Positions 52,493-62,873 of a stretch of DNA of 64,000 nucleotides are shown in pieces. Source of the stretch: Parahaliea maris (lineage in GTDB: Bacteria; Pseudomonadota; Gammaproteobacteria; Pseudomonadales; Halieaceae). The DNA lies in the NCBI RefSeq assembly GCF_008064665.1, contig NZ_VRZA01000003.1, forward strand, positions 496,001 through 560,000. Reading direction: 5' to 3'. Every line of letters begins with the position of its first letter. The first letter of the stretch is position 1. The position numbers were made by a program, and so were the translations under genes. Under the pieces are notes generated by a model. It did not search any database. It was not told the origin of the DNA and saw only the letters and a program-made list of their open reading frames with translations.

Positions 52493-53806
52493 ATGTTCGC
52501 CGTACCCTTTGTCCGTATCGCCAGCCTGGTGGTGGTGTTATGTAGTCTGAGCTCGCCTGTACTGGCCCAGGGACCCTTGTCTCTGGAAGACGCCATCGCG
52601 CTGGCGCGAGAGCAAGACCCCTGGCTGGAAGGCAGCCGCCTGCGTCAGGAGGCGCTGGCGGCCAGTGAAGTGGCCGCCGGCAGCCTGCCGGACCCGATGA
52701 TCAGCCTCGGCGCCGCCAACCTGCCGATTGATACCTTCAATTTCAACCAGGAACCCATGACCCAGTTCAAGGTCGGGGTGAGCCAGGCCTTGCCCCGGGG
52801 CGACAGCCTCGAGCTCGGCCAGCAGCGCTTTGCCCTGCTGGGTGAGCAGCAGTCGCACCTCAGGTCGGACCGCCGCGAACAGCTCGCTGTGAGCGTGGCG
52901 GGGTTGTGGCTTGACGCCTGGCTGGCGCAGGAAAGTGCCCGCCTGATTGAAGGGGACCGGTCGCTGTTCGAATACCTGTTCGAAGTGGCGCAGAACAGCT
53001 ATTCCAATGCCCTCGGCCAGACCCGCCAGCAGGATGTGATTCGCGCCCAGCTCGAACTCACCCGCCTGGATGACCGCATTGCCCGCCTGCGCCAGCAGCA
53101 CGATACCGCCGTCGGCCAGCTCGCCCAGTGGCTGGGCGCCGGGGTTGGCGTGGGTGGGGCGCTGCCCGAGCTGGCCCTGCGGGCGCCGGAGCGGGTCAGG
53201 GCGGCCGGCCCGGTGGACGCCGCCTGGCTGGGACAGGTGCTCTCGGCTCACCCCGTGGTGGCCAGTGTCGAGCAAACCATTGCCGCCAGCGAGGTGGATG
53301 TGGAGCTGGCGCGGCAGAAGTTCCGCCCCCAGTGGGGTGTGAACGCCAGCTACGGCTACCGTGACGACGCTCCGGACGGCATGGACCGGGCGGACTTCTT
53401 CTCGGTGGGGGTGAGTTTTGACCTGCCGCTGTTTACCTCCAATCGCCAGGACCGGGAGCTGCAATCGGCCGCGGCCCAGGCCGAAGCCAGCCGCACCGAT
53501 CGGGCCCTGGCGCTGCGTCGCCTGCGGGCCGGATTTGAAGCGGAGCGCGCCAGCCTGACCCAGCTGGAGGCGCGCGAATCACTGTACAGCGACCGCTTGC
53601 TGGCGCAGATGCACGAACAGTCCGAGGCTGCGCTCAGTGCTTATACCAGCGTCGACGGCGACTTTGCCGAAGTGGTGCGTGCGCGCATCGATGAACTCAA
53701 CACCCGGGTAGAAGCCCTGGGTATCCGGGTGGAGCGCCAGCGCGCCATTGCCCGCCTCAACTATTACCTGGCTGGCCTCGACGCCGCAGAGGAGAAAGCA
53801 CCGTGA
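52493..53806 (+). CDS. TolC-family outer-membrane efflux protein (CusC-like)
   Basis: 437 residues from the ATG at 52493 (GGGGAAA). A signal peptide (ASLVVVLCSLSSPVLAQG) is followed by two outer-membrane efflux protein repeats (LEDAIALAREQDPWLEGSRL; SLPDPMISLGAANLPIDTFN). It would be the outer-membrane channel for the CusB/CusA pair directly downstream (4-bp overlap with cusB). Not a full-length TolC by identity, but the repeat layout is right. Confidence 0.88.
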   Translation: MFAVPFVRIASLVVVLCSLSSPVLAQGPLSLEDAIALAREQDPWLEGSRLRQEALAASEVAAGSLPDPMISLGAANLPIDTFNFNQEPMTQFKVGVSQALPRGDSLELGQQRFALLGEQQSHLRSDRREQLAVSVAGLWLDAWLAQESARLIEGDRSLFEYLFEVAQNSYSNALGQTRQQDVIRAQLELTRLDDRIARLRQQHDTAVGQLAQWLGAGVGVGGALPELALRAPERVRAAGPVDAAWLGQVLSAHPVVASVEQTIAASEVDVELARQKFRPQWGVNASYGYRDDAPDGMDRADFFSVGVSFDLPLFTSNRQDRELQSAAAQAEASRTDRALALRRLRAGFEAERASLTQLEARESLYSDRLLAQMHEQSEAALSAYTSVDGDFAEVVRARIDELNTRVEALGIRVERQRAIARLNYYLAGLDAAEEKAP

Positions 53807-55200
53807 AAACCCTGTTGACTGTCATTGCAAGTGCCCTGGTCGGGGCCGGTGCCTCGGCGTTGCTGCTGTCGGGCGGAACTGCCCAAAGTGTGAACGATGA
53901 ATCGTCCGCCGAGCGCAAGCCCCTGTACTGGGTCGCGCCCATGGATCCCAATTACCGCCGTGACCAGCCCGGAAAATCGCCGATGGGCATGGACCTGATC
54001 CCGGTGTACGAGGAGGGCGGTAGCGATGCCGGCCCCGGTACGGTGCGCATCTCACCGGAGGTCGTCAACAATCTCGGGGTGCGGACAGCGCCGGCCCGGC
54101 ACCAGAGCTGGCAGACCGAGATCCAGACCGTGGGTTATGTGGACTACGACGAAGACCGCCTGGTGCATATTCACCCGCGGGTGTCGGGCTGGGTGGAGCG
54201 GCTGTATGTGAAGGCCGCCGGTGACCCCGTGGAACAGGGGCAGCCACTCTACGCGCTGTATTCCCCCGAGCTGGTTAACGCGCAGGAAGAGTTGCTGATT
54301 GCCCTCAAGCGCAACAACAGCGCCCTGATCGACGCGGCTGCCGCGCGCCTGCGTGCCCTGCACCTGAGCGAGGAATTCATCCAGCAGCTGCGCCGGCGCG
54401 GCACTGCGGTACAGACCGTGACCTTTTACGCGGTGCAGGGGGGTGTGGTGGATGAGCTGGCCATTCGCGAGGGTTTCTACGTGCAGCCGGGCACCACGAT
54501 GCTCTCTATCGGCCAGTTGGACGAGGTGTGGGTGGAGGCGGAAGTCTTCGAGCGGCAGGTGGCGGGCCTGAAGGCCGGCCTGCCGGTGACCATGCGCCTC
54601 GATTACCTGCCGGGCCGGGAGTGGGAGGGCGAAGTGGATTACGTCTATCCGGATCTCGATCCCGAGTTGCGCACCGTGCGCGCGAGGTTGCGCTTTGCCA
54701 ACGAGGACGGCCAGTTGCGGCCCAACATGTTCGCCCAGATCAGTATCCGCGGTGAGTCTGGAGGCGAAGCCCTGGTGGTGCCGCGGGAAGCCCTGATCCG
54801 CACGGGCAGGCAGGACCGGGTGGTATTGGCCCTGGGTGACGGCTGCTTCAAGTCGGTGGCAGTTCGCCCCGGTCGTTTCGATGAGCAGTCGGTGGAGATT
54901 CTCGAGGGCCTCACTGAAGGCGACGAAGTGGTGGTGTCGGCCCAGTTCCTGCTCGACTCGGAATCCAGCAAGAATTCCGACTTCCAGCGCATGCAGCCGA
55001 TGGCGGCAATGGATCACTCGACCATGGATCACGGCAATATGGACGACGGCAACATGGATCACTCGACCATGGATCACGGTGATATGGGTGACGGCAGCAT
55101 GGATCACTCGACCATGAATCACGGCGATATGGACCACGGCAGCATGGATCACTCGACCATGAATGATGCTTCGGTCGATGGAGAGCAGCGCAATGATTGA
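53803..55200 (+). CDS. cusB: CusB-like periplasmic adaptor with Met/His tandem-repeat tail
   Basis: 465 residues. Signal peptide, then a heavy-metal-binding domain [20 protein letters not shown] + MGMDL, then the membrane-fusion-protein core ([20 protein letters not shown] lipoyl part; [20 protein letters not shown] beta-barrel). The last ~65 residues are a tandem Met/His/Asp repeat ([13 protein letters not shown] type, see 55009). CusB of E. coli has no such tail, but Met-rich extensions bind Cu(I)/Ag(I). It couples cusA to the outer-membrane channel. Confidence 0.9.
   Translation: MKTLLTVIASALVGAGASALLLSGGTAQSVNDESSAERKPLYWVAPMDPNYRRDQPGKSPMGMDLIPVYEEGGSDAGPGTVRISPEVVNNLGVRTAPARHQSWQTEIQTVGYVDYDEDRLVHIHPRVSGWVERLYVKAAGDPVEQGQPLYALYSPELVNAQEELLIALKRNNSALIDAAAARLRALHLSEEFIQQLRRRGTAVQTVTFYAVQGGVVDELAIREGFYVQPGTTMLSIGQLDEVWVEAEVFERQVAGLKAGLPVTMRLDYLPGREWEGEVDYVYPDLDPELRTVRARLRFANEDGQLRPNMFAQISIRGESGGEALVVPREALIRTGRQDRVVLALGDGCFKSVAVRPGRFDEQSVEILEGLTEGDEVVVSAQFLLDSESSKNSDFQRMQPMAAMDHSTMDHGNMDDGNMDHSTMDHGDMGDGSMDHSTMNHGDMDHGSMDHSTMNDASVDGEQRND
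55009..55188 (+). repeat. 45-bp tandem repeat coding the CusB Met/His tail
   Basis: Three full units and a partial fourth start at 55009, 55054, 55099 and 55144, each 45 bp (15 codons), coding M-D-H-S-T-M-(D/N)-H-G-(N/D)-M-x-(D/H)-G-(N/S) variants. The unit boundaries are exact, so the tail arose by in-frame tandem duplication. Confidence 0.9.
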
Positions 55201-58200
55201 GTCGGTCATTCGCTGGTCAGTCGGCAACCGCTTCTTCGTGTTGCTTGCCACCGCCATTCTGGTGGGCATGGGCCTGTTCGCTGTGCGCAATACGCCAGTG
55301 GACGCCATTCCCGATCTCTCCGACGTACAGGTCATCATCAAGACCAGCTACCCCGGTCAGGCGCCCCAGGTGGTGCAGGACCAGGTGACCTATCCGCTGA
55401 CCACCGCCATGCTGTCGGTGCCCGGGGCGGTGACCGTGCGTGGTTACTCCTTCTTCGGGGACTCCTACGTCTACGTCATCTTCGATGAGGACACCGATCT
55501 CTACTGGGCCCGTTCCCGGGTACTGGAATACCTGAGCCAGGTGGCGCCGTCGCTGCCGGAGAATGCGCGGCCACAGCTGGGCCCGGACGCCACCGGCGTG
55601 GGCTGGGTCTATCTCTATGCGTTGGTGGACCGCACCGGCCAGCACGATATCAGCGAGTTGCGCAGCCTGCAGGACTGGTTCCTGCGCTATGAGCTGCAAA
55701 CTGTGCCCGGTGTCTCCGAAGTGGCCACGGTAGGCGGCATGGTCAAGCAGTACCAGGTGCAGGTGAACCCGGACAAGCTGCGGGCCTTCGGCATTCCCCT
55801 GTCCCTGATCCAGACCGCGATCCGCGAGGCCAACCAGGAAGTGGGAGCGTCGGTAGTGGAGATGGCCGAGGCCGAGTACATGGTACGGGCTTCCGGCTAC
55901 CTGCAGAGCGCCGAGGATATTGGCAATGTGCCCCTTGGCACCAACGAAAATGGCACACCCCTGCTACTGAAGGATGTTGCCGACATTGTGCTCGGGCCAC
56001 AGATGCGCCGCGGGGTGGCGGAACTGAACGGCGACGGGGAGGTGGCCGGCGGCATCGTTGTCATGCGCTTCGGCGAGAATGCCAGCGCCACCATCGACGG
56101 TGTAAGGGCGAAGCTCGAGAGCCTCAAGGGCAGTCTGCCCGAGGGCGTGGAACTGGTCACGGTCTACGACCGCTCGGGTCTGATCGACCGGGCGGTGGAA
56201 AACCTGTGGTACAAGCTGGGCGAGGAACTGCTGATGGTGGCGCTGGTGTGCGCCCTGTTCCTGTTCCACCTGCGCTCGTCGCTGGTGGCGGTGATCAGCC
56301 TCCCTGTCGGCATTCTCGCGGCCTTTGTGGTGATGTACCTGCAGGGCCTGAATGCCAACATCATGTCCCTGGGCGGGATCGCCATCGCCATCGGTGCCAT
56401 GATCGACGGCGCCATCGTGATGATCGAAAACATGCACAAACACATGGAGCGGACCCCGTTGACGGCAAAGAACCGCTGGCAGGTGGTGGCCGAAAGTGCT
56501 GTGGAAGTGGGGCCGGCGCTGTTCTTCAGCCTGCTGATCATCACGGTCAGTTTCATCCCGGTGTTTACCCTGGAGGCGCAGGAGGGGCGTATGTTCTCGC
56601 CCCTGGCGTTCACCAAGACCTACGCCATGGGTGCTGCGGCGGCGCTGGCCATTACCCTGGTGCCGGTACTGATGGGTTATTTCATTCGCGGCAAGGTGAT
56701 TCCCGAGGCGAAGAACCCCGTCAACCGGGTACTGATGCGCGCCTACCTGCCGGCGCTGAAGGCCGCGCTGGGGCGCCCGAAAACAGCCCTGGCGCTGGCG
56801 GCCCTGCTCACCCTGAGCGCCCTGTGGCCACTGCAACACATCGGCAGCGAGTTCATTCCGCCTCTGGATGAGGGCGACCTCATGTACATGCCCACCACCT
56901 ACCCGGGCATTTCCATCGGCGAGGCGCGCCGCCTGCTGCAACACACCGACAAGCTGATTCGCACGGTGCCCGAGGTGGCCACCGTATTCGGCAAGATCGG
57001 CCGCGCCGAAACGGCCACCGACCCGGCGCCATTGACCATGATCGAGACCTTTATCCAGCTCAGGCCGCGGGATGAATGGCGCGACGGTATGACCACCGAG
57101 AAACTCAAGCAGGAGCTGGATGCCCTGGTGAAACTGCCCGGCGTGACCAACGCCTGGGTGATGCCCATCAAGACCCGTATCGACATGCTGGCCACCGGCA
57201 TCAAGACCCCGGTGGGGGTGAAGGTCGCCGGGCCGGACCTCGATACCATCCAGGAAATCGGCAAACAGCTGGAACAGGTGCTGGCCGGGGTGCCGGGTAC
57301 GGCTTCCGTCTATTCCGAGCGGGTGGCCGGCGGTCGTTATATCAACGTCGACATCAACCGTGAGCAGGCGGCGCGCTATGGTCTGGGAATTTCCCAGGTG
57401 CAGCAGGTAATTGCCACGGCGGTTGGCGGCACCAATGTCACCCAGACAGTGGAAGGGCTGGAGCGCTACCCGGTGAATCTGCGCTATCCCCAGGCCTATC
57501 GCGACTCGCCAGAGCAACTGGCCCTGCTGCCCATTGTGACGCCCGCCGGTCAGCGCATCGCACTGGCCGACGTGGCCGAGGTGCGGGTGGAGGACGGTCC
57601 ACCCGGGATCAAGAGCGAGAATGCCCGGATCAATGGCTGGACCTTTGTCGACATCGACGGTGTGGATATCGGCAGCTACGTGACGGCAGCCCGGGAAGTG
57701 GTGGCGCAGGAACTGGAACTGCCGCCGGGTTATTCGGTGACCTGGGCTGGCCAGTACGAGTACATGGAGCGCGCGAAGGCGCGGTTGATGTACGTCATCC
57801 CCCTGACCCTGGCCATCATCGTGGTGTTGCTGTACATGAACTTCAGCAACTTCACCCAGGTGGCGATCCTGATGGGCACCCTGCCACTGGCTCTGGTGGG
57901 TAGCGTCTGGCTGATGTACCTGCTCGGCTTCAACTTCTCCATCGCGGTAGGGGTGGGGGTGATTGCGCTGGCCGGTATCGCGGTGGAAACCGGGGTGATC
58001 ATGCTGGTTTACCTGGACCAGGCCTTTGCCGAACTGCAGCGGGACAATGCAACGCCCAGCGATGAAGCGTTGCGCGAGGCGGTGCTGCACGGCGCGGTAC
58101 TGCGGGTGCGCCCGGTGGTGATGACGGCTGCGGCAACCATTGTTGGCCTGGTACCCATCCTGTACGGCAGCGGCACCGGCTCGGAAGTGATGAGCCGGCT

Positions 58201-58315
58201 GGCGGCGCCCATGGTGGGAGGAATGGTCAGCTCGGTGGTACTGACCCTGCTGATTCTGCCGGTGATCTACTGGCTGTGGCGCAGGCGTGAGATAGGCCAC
58301 CAGGTCGCGAACTGA
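55193..58315 (+). CDS. cusA: CusA-like heavy-metal RND efflux pump
   Basis: 1040 residues from the ATG at 55193, which lies inside the end of cusB (8-bp overlap, GGAGAG before it). It is an HME-RND protein: [20 protein letters not shown] first helix, [20 protein letters not shown], then [20 protein letters not shown] and the long second half with six helices ([40 protein letters not shown]). It uses the proton gradient to expel monovalent copper or silver through the CusC-like channel. Metal specificity is by family. Confidence 0.95.
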   Translation: MIESVIRWSVGNRFFVLLATAILVGMGLFAVRNTPVDAIPDLSDVQVIIKTSYPGQAPQVVQDQVTYPLTTAMLSVPGAVTVRGYSFFGDSYVYVIFDEDTDLYWARSRVLEYLSQVAPSLPENARPQLGPDATGVGWVYLYALVDRTGQHDISELRSLQDWFLRYELQTVPGVSEVATVGGMVKQYQVQVNPDKLRAFGIPLSLIQTAIREANQEVGASVVEMAEAEYMVRASGYLQSAEDIGNVPLGTNENGTPLLLKDVADIVLGPQMRRGVAELNGDGEVAGGIVVMRFGENASATIDGVRAKLESLKGSLPEGVELVTVYDRSGLIDRAVENLWYKLGEELLMVALVCALFLFHLRSSLVAVISLPVGILAAFVVMYLQGLNANIMSLGGIAIAIGAMIDGAIVMIENMHKHMERTPLTAKNRWQVVAESAVEVGPALFFSLLIITVSFIPVFTLEAQEGRMFSPLAFTKTYAMGAAAALAITLVPVLMGYFIRGKVIPEAKNPVNRVLMRAYLPALKAALGRPKTALALAALLTLSALWPLQHIGSEFIPPLDEGDLMYMPTTYPGISIGEARRLLQHTDKLIRTVPEVATVFGKIGRAETATDPAPLTMIETFIQLRPRDEWRDGMTTEKLKQELDALVKLPGVTNAWVMPIKTRIDMLATGIKTPVGVKVAGPDLDTIQEIGKQLEQVLAGVPGTASVYSERVAGGRYINVDINREQAARYGLGISQVQQVIATAVGGTNVTQTVEGLERYPVNLRYPQAYRDSPEQLALLPIVTPAGQRIALADVAEVRVEDGPPGIKSENARINGWTFVDIDGVDIGSYVTAAREVVAQELELPPGYSVTWAGQYEYMERAKARLMYVIPLTLAIIVVLLYMNFSNFTQVAILMGTLPLALVGSVWLMYLLGFNFSIAVGVGVIALAGIAVETGVIMLVYLDQAFAELQRDNATPSDEALREAVLHGAVLRVRPVVMTAAATIVGLVPILYGSGTGSEVMSRLAAPMVGGMVSSVVLTLLILPVIYWLWRRREIGHQVAN

Positions 58316-58457
58316 TCGCGACCCTGGCCGGTTCGCGTGCCGTCGGGTCAGCCGGGCTTGGCGCGATACACCCTGTGGAGTCATTGCGCAGTCCGCGTTT
58401 TTCCTACAGTGTATGGGGGTCGAAGCCAGAAGCCGGAAGAGAACAGGGAGAAGAGGG

Positions 58458-58688
58458 ATGGCCTCTGCAACAGCCTCAAGGCTCCTTTCCTTGCTCAGCC
58501 TGCTAGGGCTGGTCCTGTGGACAGCATTTAATATCTGGATGTGGCAGTGGAGCGGTGCCTGGGGTGGAACCGTACATGTTGAACCGGAGTGGCTTTTCAT
58601 TCTCGCCCTCGGCTTTCTCGCCTACTTTGCATTGCACCTGATTCTCAGGCTGGTGACGGGAAGGTGGCACCTGTATCCCAGGCGATGA
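58458..58688 (+). CDS. Small two-helix membrane protein
   Basis: 76 residues from the ATG at 58458 (GGGAGAAGAGGG before it). Two hydrophobic segments (LLSLLSLLGLVLWTAFNIWM and WLFILALGFLAYFALHLILR) with a basic C-terminus. It follows cusA by 142 bp on the same strand and may belong to the efflux operon. Function unknown. Confidence 0.6.
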   Translation: MASATASRLLSLLSLLGLVLWTAFNIWMWQWSGAWGGTVHVEPEWLFILALGFLAYFALHLILRLVTGRWHLYPRR

Positions 58689-58742
58689 CCTCTCTCGGTA
58701 ACGCGATGATCAGAAACTCCCTTGTTATTCACCGGACTCCTC

Positions 58743-59996
58743 ATGATGGCAGATAGCCTGCGGCGGTACGCGCTGTTGTGGCCACTGCTTTGGTTGGGAC
58801 TGTGGTATCCGCAGTGCTCGCTGGCGCACTTGCCAGCGGCCTATGGACGGGAATTTGTGCGGGTGCAGGGGCAAAGCGCACCGGTAAGTACACCGGACGT
58901 GCCTGCTGCCAATCCCCTGCATGCCAGTGAGGCATCGCGACCCTATCGCGAGGCCCTCCGCGAGGGCGAACTGGGTACAGGCCCCTATTCTGCAACGCTG
59001 ACCGAGCCCCTGGTCTCGCTGGCGCGTCTGCGCGAAGAGCAGGGTGAGGACGACGAGGCCCTGCGCCTGTATGAGCGGGCAGTGTATGTCGAGCGCATCA
59101 ACAGCGGCTTCGAGAGTGAGGCGTTGGTCCCGCTGTTGGAGGCGCAAATGGCGCTCTACGGTAAGCAGGGAGACGTCGCAGGGCTCGATCGGGTGCATCG
59201 CCAGCTGTTTCGGGTGGCGGGCAGCGGGCTCCCACCGTATACGCCGGAGCGACTGCAGGCGGCAGACCGCTACCTGAGCTGGCAGCGGCAGGTACTGCAG
59301 CAGATTCCCGACGAGGCGGTAGGCGGCCGGCTGCTGGAACTTCTTGATACCAACCGCCGCCTGCTCGAGAGCTACCTGGCTTCCCCCGAACCGGACCCGG
59401 ACGCGCACCGGCAACTGGTGATGAGCCAGTTGTTCAACCTCTACTTGCTCCAGGGCATGGACCCGATCGCGGAGGCTACGACCACGGCGGTCCAGCCAGG
59501 CTCGGAGCGCAATATCCTGGACAGCTGGCAGCGCCGCTCTGTGGGCTACGGTGCCCGGATACTCGAGGACTACATCGAACGTTGGCCAACCCTGCCTCCG
59601 CTCTGGCTGGCGGCCATCAGGCTGGAGCAGGGCGACTGGTACCAGTGGAACGACCAGCGGCGCAATGCGCGCAAGGCCTATGAATCGGTCGAGCGTGCGA
59701 TTCTGGCCGCCCCTGAAGCGGAACGCCCGGACTGGCTGGAAGAGCCGGCAGAGCTGCCGGCCAACGGAGCGATGGGGGAGGTCATTCCTCCCGAACAGGG
59801 GGACGCTGCAGTGACCCTGAGCTTTTCAGTGTCGGCGAGCGGGCAGGCCAGAAAGGTCACACTGGTATCGGGCCCGGAAGATACCGGCTTCCGGATCCGG
59901 CGGCTCCTGCGGGAAACCCATTTCCGTCCGGCGATTCATATGGGAGAGGCCGTGGACAGCGGCGAGTTGGAGCGGAGTTACTGGCTGGTTGAATAG
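58743..59996 (+). CDS. Exported protein with helical repeats and TonB-C-like end
   Basis: 417 residues from the ATG at 58743. An N-terminal signal (LWPLLWLGLWYPQCSLA) is followed by a TPR-like helical region at ~75-140 (LARLREEQGEDDEALRLYER). The last ~75 residues (VTLSFSVSASGQARKVTLVS, LLRETHFRPAIHMGEAVDSG) resemble the TonB C-terminal/energy-transducer fold. No membrane anchor at the C-terminus. Function unknown; possibly linked to outer-membrane uptake. Confidence 0.65.
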   Translation: MMADSLRRYALLWPLLWLGLWYPQCSLAHLPAAYGREFVRVQGQSAPVSTPDVPAANPLHASEASRPYREALREGELGTGPYSATLTEPLVSLARLREEQGEDDEALRLYERAVYVERINSGFESEALVPLLEAQMALYGKQGDVAGLDRVHRQLFRVAGSGLPPYTPERLQAADRYLSWQRQVLQQIPDEAVGGRLLELLDTNRRLLESYLASPEPDPDAHRQLVMSQLFNLYLLQGMDPIAEATTTAVQPGSERNILDSWQRRSVGYGARILEDYIERWPTLPPLWLAAIRLEQGDWYQWNDQRRNARKAYESVERAILAAPEAERPDWLEEPAELPANGAMGEVIPPEQGDAAVTLSFSVSASGQARKVTLVSGPEDTGFRIRRLLRETHFRPAIHMGEAVDSGELERSYWLVE

Positions 59997-60122
59997 CCGA
60001 AATCCGGTTACAGAATGGCTGTACCCGGGGCTGCGGCCGAGCGTAAATTTGCAATCGGACATTGCCTGGGCGACCCTGTTATCAGGCAGCGCCATTCGAA
60101 TGACCCCGAGAGAGGATTGCTT

Positions 60123-60839
60123 ATGATGTCCGGCCAGACACCTACACGCTTTTCACTGTTCAGGCGAAACAATGGGTGGTTTGGCGTGCTGGTCTCTGCA
60201 GTGGGTCTATTGCTCTTTCTCGCATCATTCATGGCTGCGCTGCTTGTCGAGGGCAGTCAGGAAGGGGCGGTTGACACCCAGGCTACGGTCTCCAGATTGA
60301 TGGAGCTTGAACACAGGACGGGCATCAAAAAAAGAGATAAGTCGTGGGCAGTGTACGTGAACTATACGGTTGAAGGGCAAAGTTATTCCGGCAGTGAGAG
60401 CGTGTCCCGTACTTTCTTCGATCAGTTGATGGAGGGGGATACCTTGCCCATTTCCTACCTGCCAGAGTCGCCTGAAACGATCTGGATCGAGCACTACTCG
60501 TCCAAGGAATGGTTCAGCTGGCTGCGATATGGTGGTTTGGCGATACTCGCTCTGGGTGCTTATCTTATTCGGGGTGTCTGGTCATATGCTGGTGGTGCGA
60601 TCCGCATGCTCCAGTCTGGCGAGCGCGTCGCAGCCCGGGTCACCGGGGTCAAGGATGTTTCGGGATCGCGTGAGAAGGCCTATCGACTGCTATGGGAAGA
60701 CGGAGAGGGTGCTACAGGGCAGACGCTCAACCTGTCCGAGGCCCGGAAAGCGCGATATCCAGTGGGTAGTGAGATCGAGATAATGCGCGACCCGGCGAAG
60801 AAAATGCGCCCGATCTGGGTGGGAGACGTGACCAGTTAA
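60123..60839 (+). CDS. DUF3592-like membrane protein
   Basis: 238 residues from the ATG at 60123 (GAGAGGATT). Two membrane helices (WFGVLVSAVGLLLFLASFMA; WLRYGGLAILALGAYLIRGV) flank a soluble region (WAVYVNYTVEGQSYSGSESV, ISYLPESPETIWIEHYSSKE) of the DUF3592 kind, followed by a second soluble domain. The function of the family is not known. Alone on the plus strand after the TonB-C-like gene. Confidence 0.7.
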   Translation: MMSGQTPTRFSLFRRNNGWFGVLVSAVGLLLFLASFMAALLVEGSQEGAVDTQATVSRLMELEHRTGIKKRDKSWAVYVNYTVEGQSYSGSESVSRTFFDQLMEGDTLPISYLPESPETIWIEHYSSKEWFSWLRYGGLAILALGAYLIRGVWSYAGGAIRMLQSGERVAARVTGVKDVSGSREKAYRLLWEDGEGATGQTLNLSEARKARYPVGSEIEIMRDPAKKMRPIWVGDVTS

Positions 60840-61049
60840 AAGCGCCAATCACTGTCGCACCGTACACGCTGCTGCTGGTATTGCATTAGCCGCGGAGGCA
60901 AGAGATTCTGTGGTGTGGGCGGGATTCAGCGCTTCTTCGGTCAATGCAGAATTGTTTGCGGTCGTCAGGAGGTGAAAGCTGTCACAATACCGCAGACAAT
61001 ATGTGCGATAACGTTTTTCCTGACTGACTTCTGAAAAGTGGTTGATGCT

Positions 61050-61742
61050 ATGAGCAGTATTCATTTCGTGGGTGGAGAAAAAGGCGGTGTTGGCAAGTCC
61101 GTGTTCTCCAGACTTCTCTCCCAGTACTTCCTCGATACGGCGCAGACCTATCGGGGCCTCGACGCGGACCAGTCCCACAGCACCCTGGCCCGCTTCTACC
61201 CTGAATTTACCCGCTCCATCGTGCTGGACTCCTTTGAAAGCACTGACCAGATCATGGAGTCGGCGCTGGAGGACGAGTTGCAGATCGTGGTCGACCTGCC
61301 GGCGCAGAGCGAGCGCTTCCTCGAGCGCTGGCTCGAGGAGAGCGGTGTGCTGGAGTTGTGCGAGGAAACCGGTACCCGCTTCAGTTACTGGTATGTCGTG
61401 GACGACGGGGTGGACTCAGCGCGCCTGCTGCAGCGCTTCCTCGACCGCTACGCCGGACAGATGGACTGCGTGGTGGTGAAAAACCACGGCTGCGGGAAAA
61501 ACTTTACGGCCGTGGATGCCCTTGTTCAGGGCGGTGAAACCCCGGCCAGCGAAGTCAGCCTGCCCGGCCTGCACCCGGAGACCATGCGCCGGATAGACGA
61601 CCTGAGTTTCAGTTTCTGGGCGGCGCAGAACGTCAAGGATGACAATGCCGATCACCTGAGCCTGATGGAGCGCCAACGCGCTCGCATCTGGCTCAAGAAG
61701 GCCTACCAGGCGCTGGGGCAGGTGTTGCCGTCGCCCCAGTGA
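61050..61742 (+). CDS. ParA/MobD-like P-loop ATPase
   Basis: 230 residues. Deviant Walker A GGEKGGVGKSVFSRLLSQYF near the N-terminus, then LDADQSHSTLARFYPEF (Walker A' aspartate) and LQIVVDLPAQSERFLERW, as in the MinD/ParA/MobD superfamily. No partner protein of the plasmid-partition kind (ParB) is nearby. Related proteins occur on chromosomes and in mobilisation loci, and this one is otherwise isolated. Function not known. Confidence 0.75.
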   Translation: MSSIHFVGGEKGGVGKSVFSRLLSQYFLDTAQTYRGLDADQSHSTLARFYPEFTRSIVLDSFESTDQIMESALEDELQIVVDLPAQSERFLERWLEESGVLELCEETGTRFSYWYVVDDGVDSARLLQRFLDRYAGQMDCVVVKNHGCGKNFTAVDALVQGGETPASEVSLPGLHPETMRRIDDLSFSFWAAQNVKDDNADHLSLMERQRARIWLKKAYQALGQVLPSPQ

Positions 61743-61772
61743 TCGGTGCCCGAGGCCGGGCCGGCCCCGCTA

Positions 61773-62513
61773 TCAGGGGTTGGCCAACTCGCAGTCGACG
61801 TAGGCCACCAGGCGCGTCGCGTTGGTGGCGCGTACCTGGCGCCTCGGCGTATCTGTGAAAGTGTGGAATATCTCGAAATTCTCGCTGACTGATGCGGTCG
61901 GTGGACTGGCCAGAAAACCGGCGTTATAGGCCTTGTCCGAGGCGTTGTCGCAGGAGACGCCGACAATGATATCCCTCGGTGTGGCAGCAGATTCCACGAC
62001 GTTTTTCCGATAGATATTGGGATTTCCCGTTACCTCTATCGCTTCGCAGGTCAGGGAAAATTCCGATATGGCGACCACCGCTGATCCATCCGGACACTGC
62101 CCGGTCACCCTCGCATGGTCAATCGCTTCCAGCACCTCGAGCCGGGCGGCCAACGCCTCGTCTGCGGCTTGCAGCTCTGCCACCTGTTGCGCCAGTTCCA
62201 GCGCCAACGCAGCCAGGGCTTTGTTGCTGATGTTGAGCGCGCTGGCCAGGTCCTTGGTCTGGGTCTGTAGTATGACGAGAACGTCCTCGACACTCGAGAT
62301 CGCGTATGCGTTCAATGTGATCATCTTGGCCAGGTAATCGATCGCTGTGCGTAATTCCTTGTCCCCTTCGTCGAGGCGTTCCCTGAGAGCGGCCATCTCC
62401 GATTCCAGTGCTGTCAGTTCCGCGGCAATCTCCTGAAAAGGTTTGCCCTTGGGCAAGGCCATAGCATTCACCGATATGGCCAGTGCAGATCCGATAATTA
62501 TGCTTCTTAACAT
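61773..62513 (-). CDS. Secreted coiled-coil protein
   Basis: 246 residues from the ATG at 62513 (GGAGGAACC before it). Signal peptide (RSIIIGSALAISVNAMA), then a long heptad coiled coil at ~30-145 (LTALESEMAALRERLDEGDK, LELAQQVAELQAADEALAAR), and a C-terminal domain with paired cysteines (GQCPDGSAVVAISEFSLTCE; VSCDNASD...DCELANP). Family not recognised. A 12-bp palindrome lies in its promoter region (62566-62577). Confidence 0.7.
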   Translation of the reverse strand: MLRSIIIGSALAISVNAMALPKGKPFQEIAAELTALESEMAALRERLDEGDKELRTAIDYLAKMITLNAYAISSVEDVLVILQTQTKDLASALNISNKALAALALELAQQVAELQAADEALAARLEVLEAIDHARVTGQCPDGSAVVAISEFSLTCEAIEVTGNPNIYRKNVVESAATPRDIIVGVSCDNASDKAYNAGFLASPPTASVSENFEIFHTFTDTPRRQVRATNATRLVAYVDCELANP

Positions 62514-62565
62514 GATGGTTCCTCCTTGATGGAACACGTCCCGGTAATTTGCGTGAAAGCGATCC

Positions 62566-62577
62566 ATCGCTAGCGAT
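62566..62577. promoter_or_regulatory. 12-bp perfect palindrome ATCGCTAGCGAT
   Basis: ATCGCTAGCGAT is an exact palindrome ~53 bp before the coiled-coil gene start, in the 360-bp gap 62514-62873. It could be an operator. The rest of that gap shows no gene; the open frame 62593-62880 (plus) has no ribosome site or family match. Confidence 0.35.
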
Positions 62578-62873
62578 TACTTTGCATCCTGAGTGACCGC
62601 TAACGAGCGCTTTCATGTCCTAAGCGAGAGCCTTACGCCTTGTTGCCCAGAGAATCTGGATTTTTTTTGGGGTTTGCGTGTTCCGTACCCTCGCGTACTC
62701 GATCAGTGGGGGCTTGCCGCAAGGAGGCTTGTCAGCAGGGAGCTCGAAGTCGTGTTGGCTACAGGTAGGCGTATCGGAATGCCGCAAGAGCGGTGTTGTG
62801 CGGGAGGGTGCCTGCTGGTGATTCGGTCAATAAAAGCCCGATGGCATGTTACTGCGGGAAAATGGAACTGCGC

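Noticed and set aside
55009-55188. Could be read as a CRISPR-like array
   Set aside because: The units are adjacent, without spacers, in frame within cusB and code for a metal-binding tail.
55964-58600. Long minus-strand frame antisense to cusA
   Set aside because: Shadow of high GC on the opposite strand; His/Gln/Arg-biased and with no domain. Similar long antisense frames elsewhere (10448-12082, 47062-48795, 48873-50303) were rejected for the same reason.
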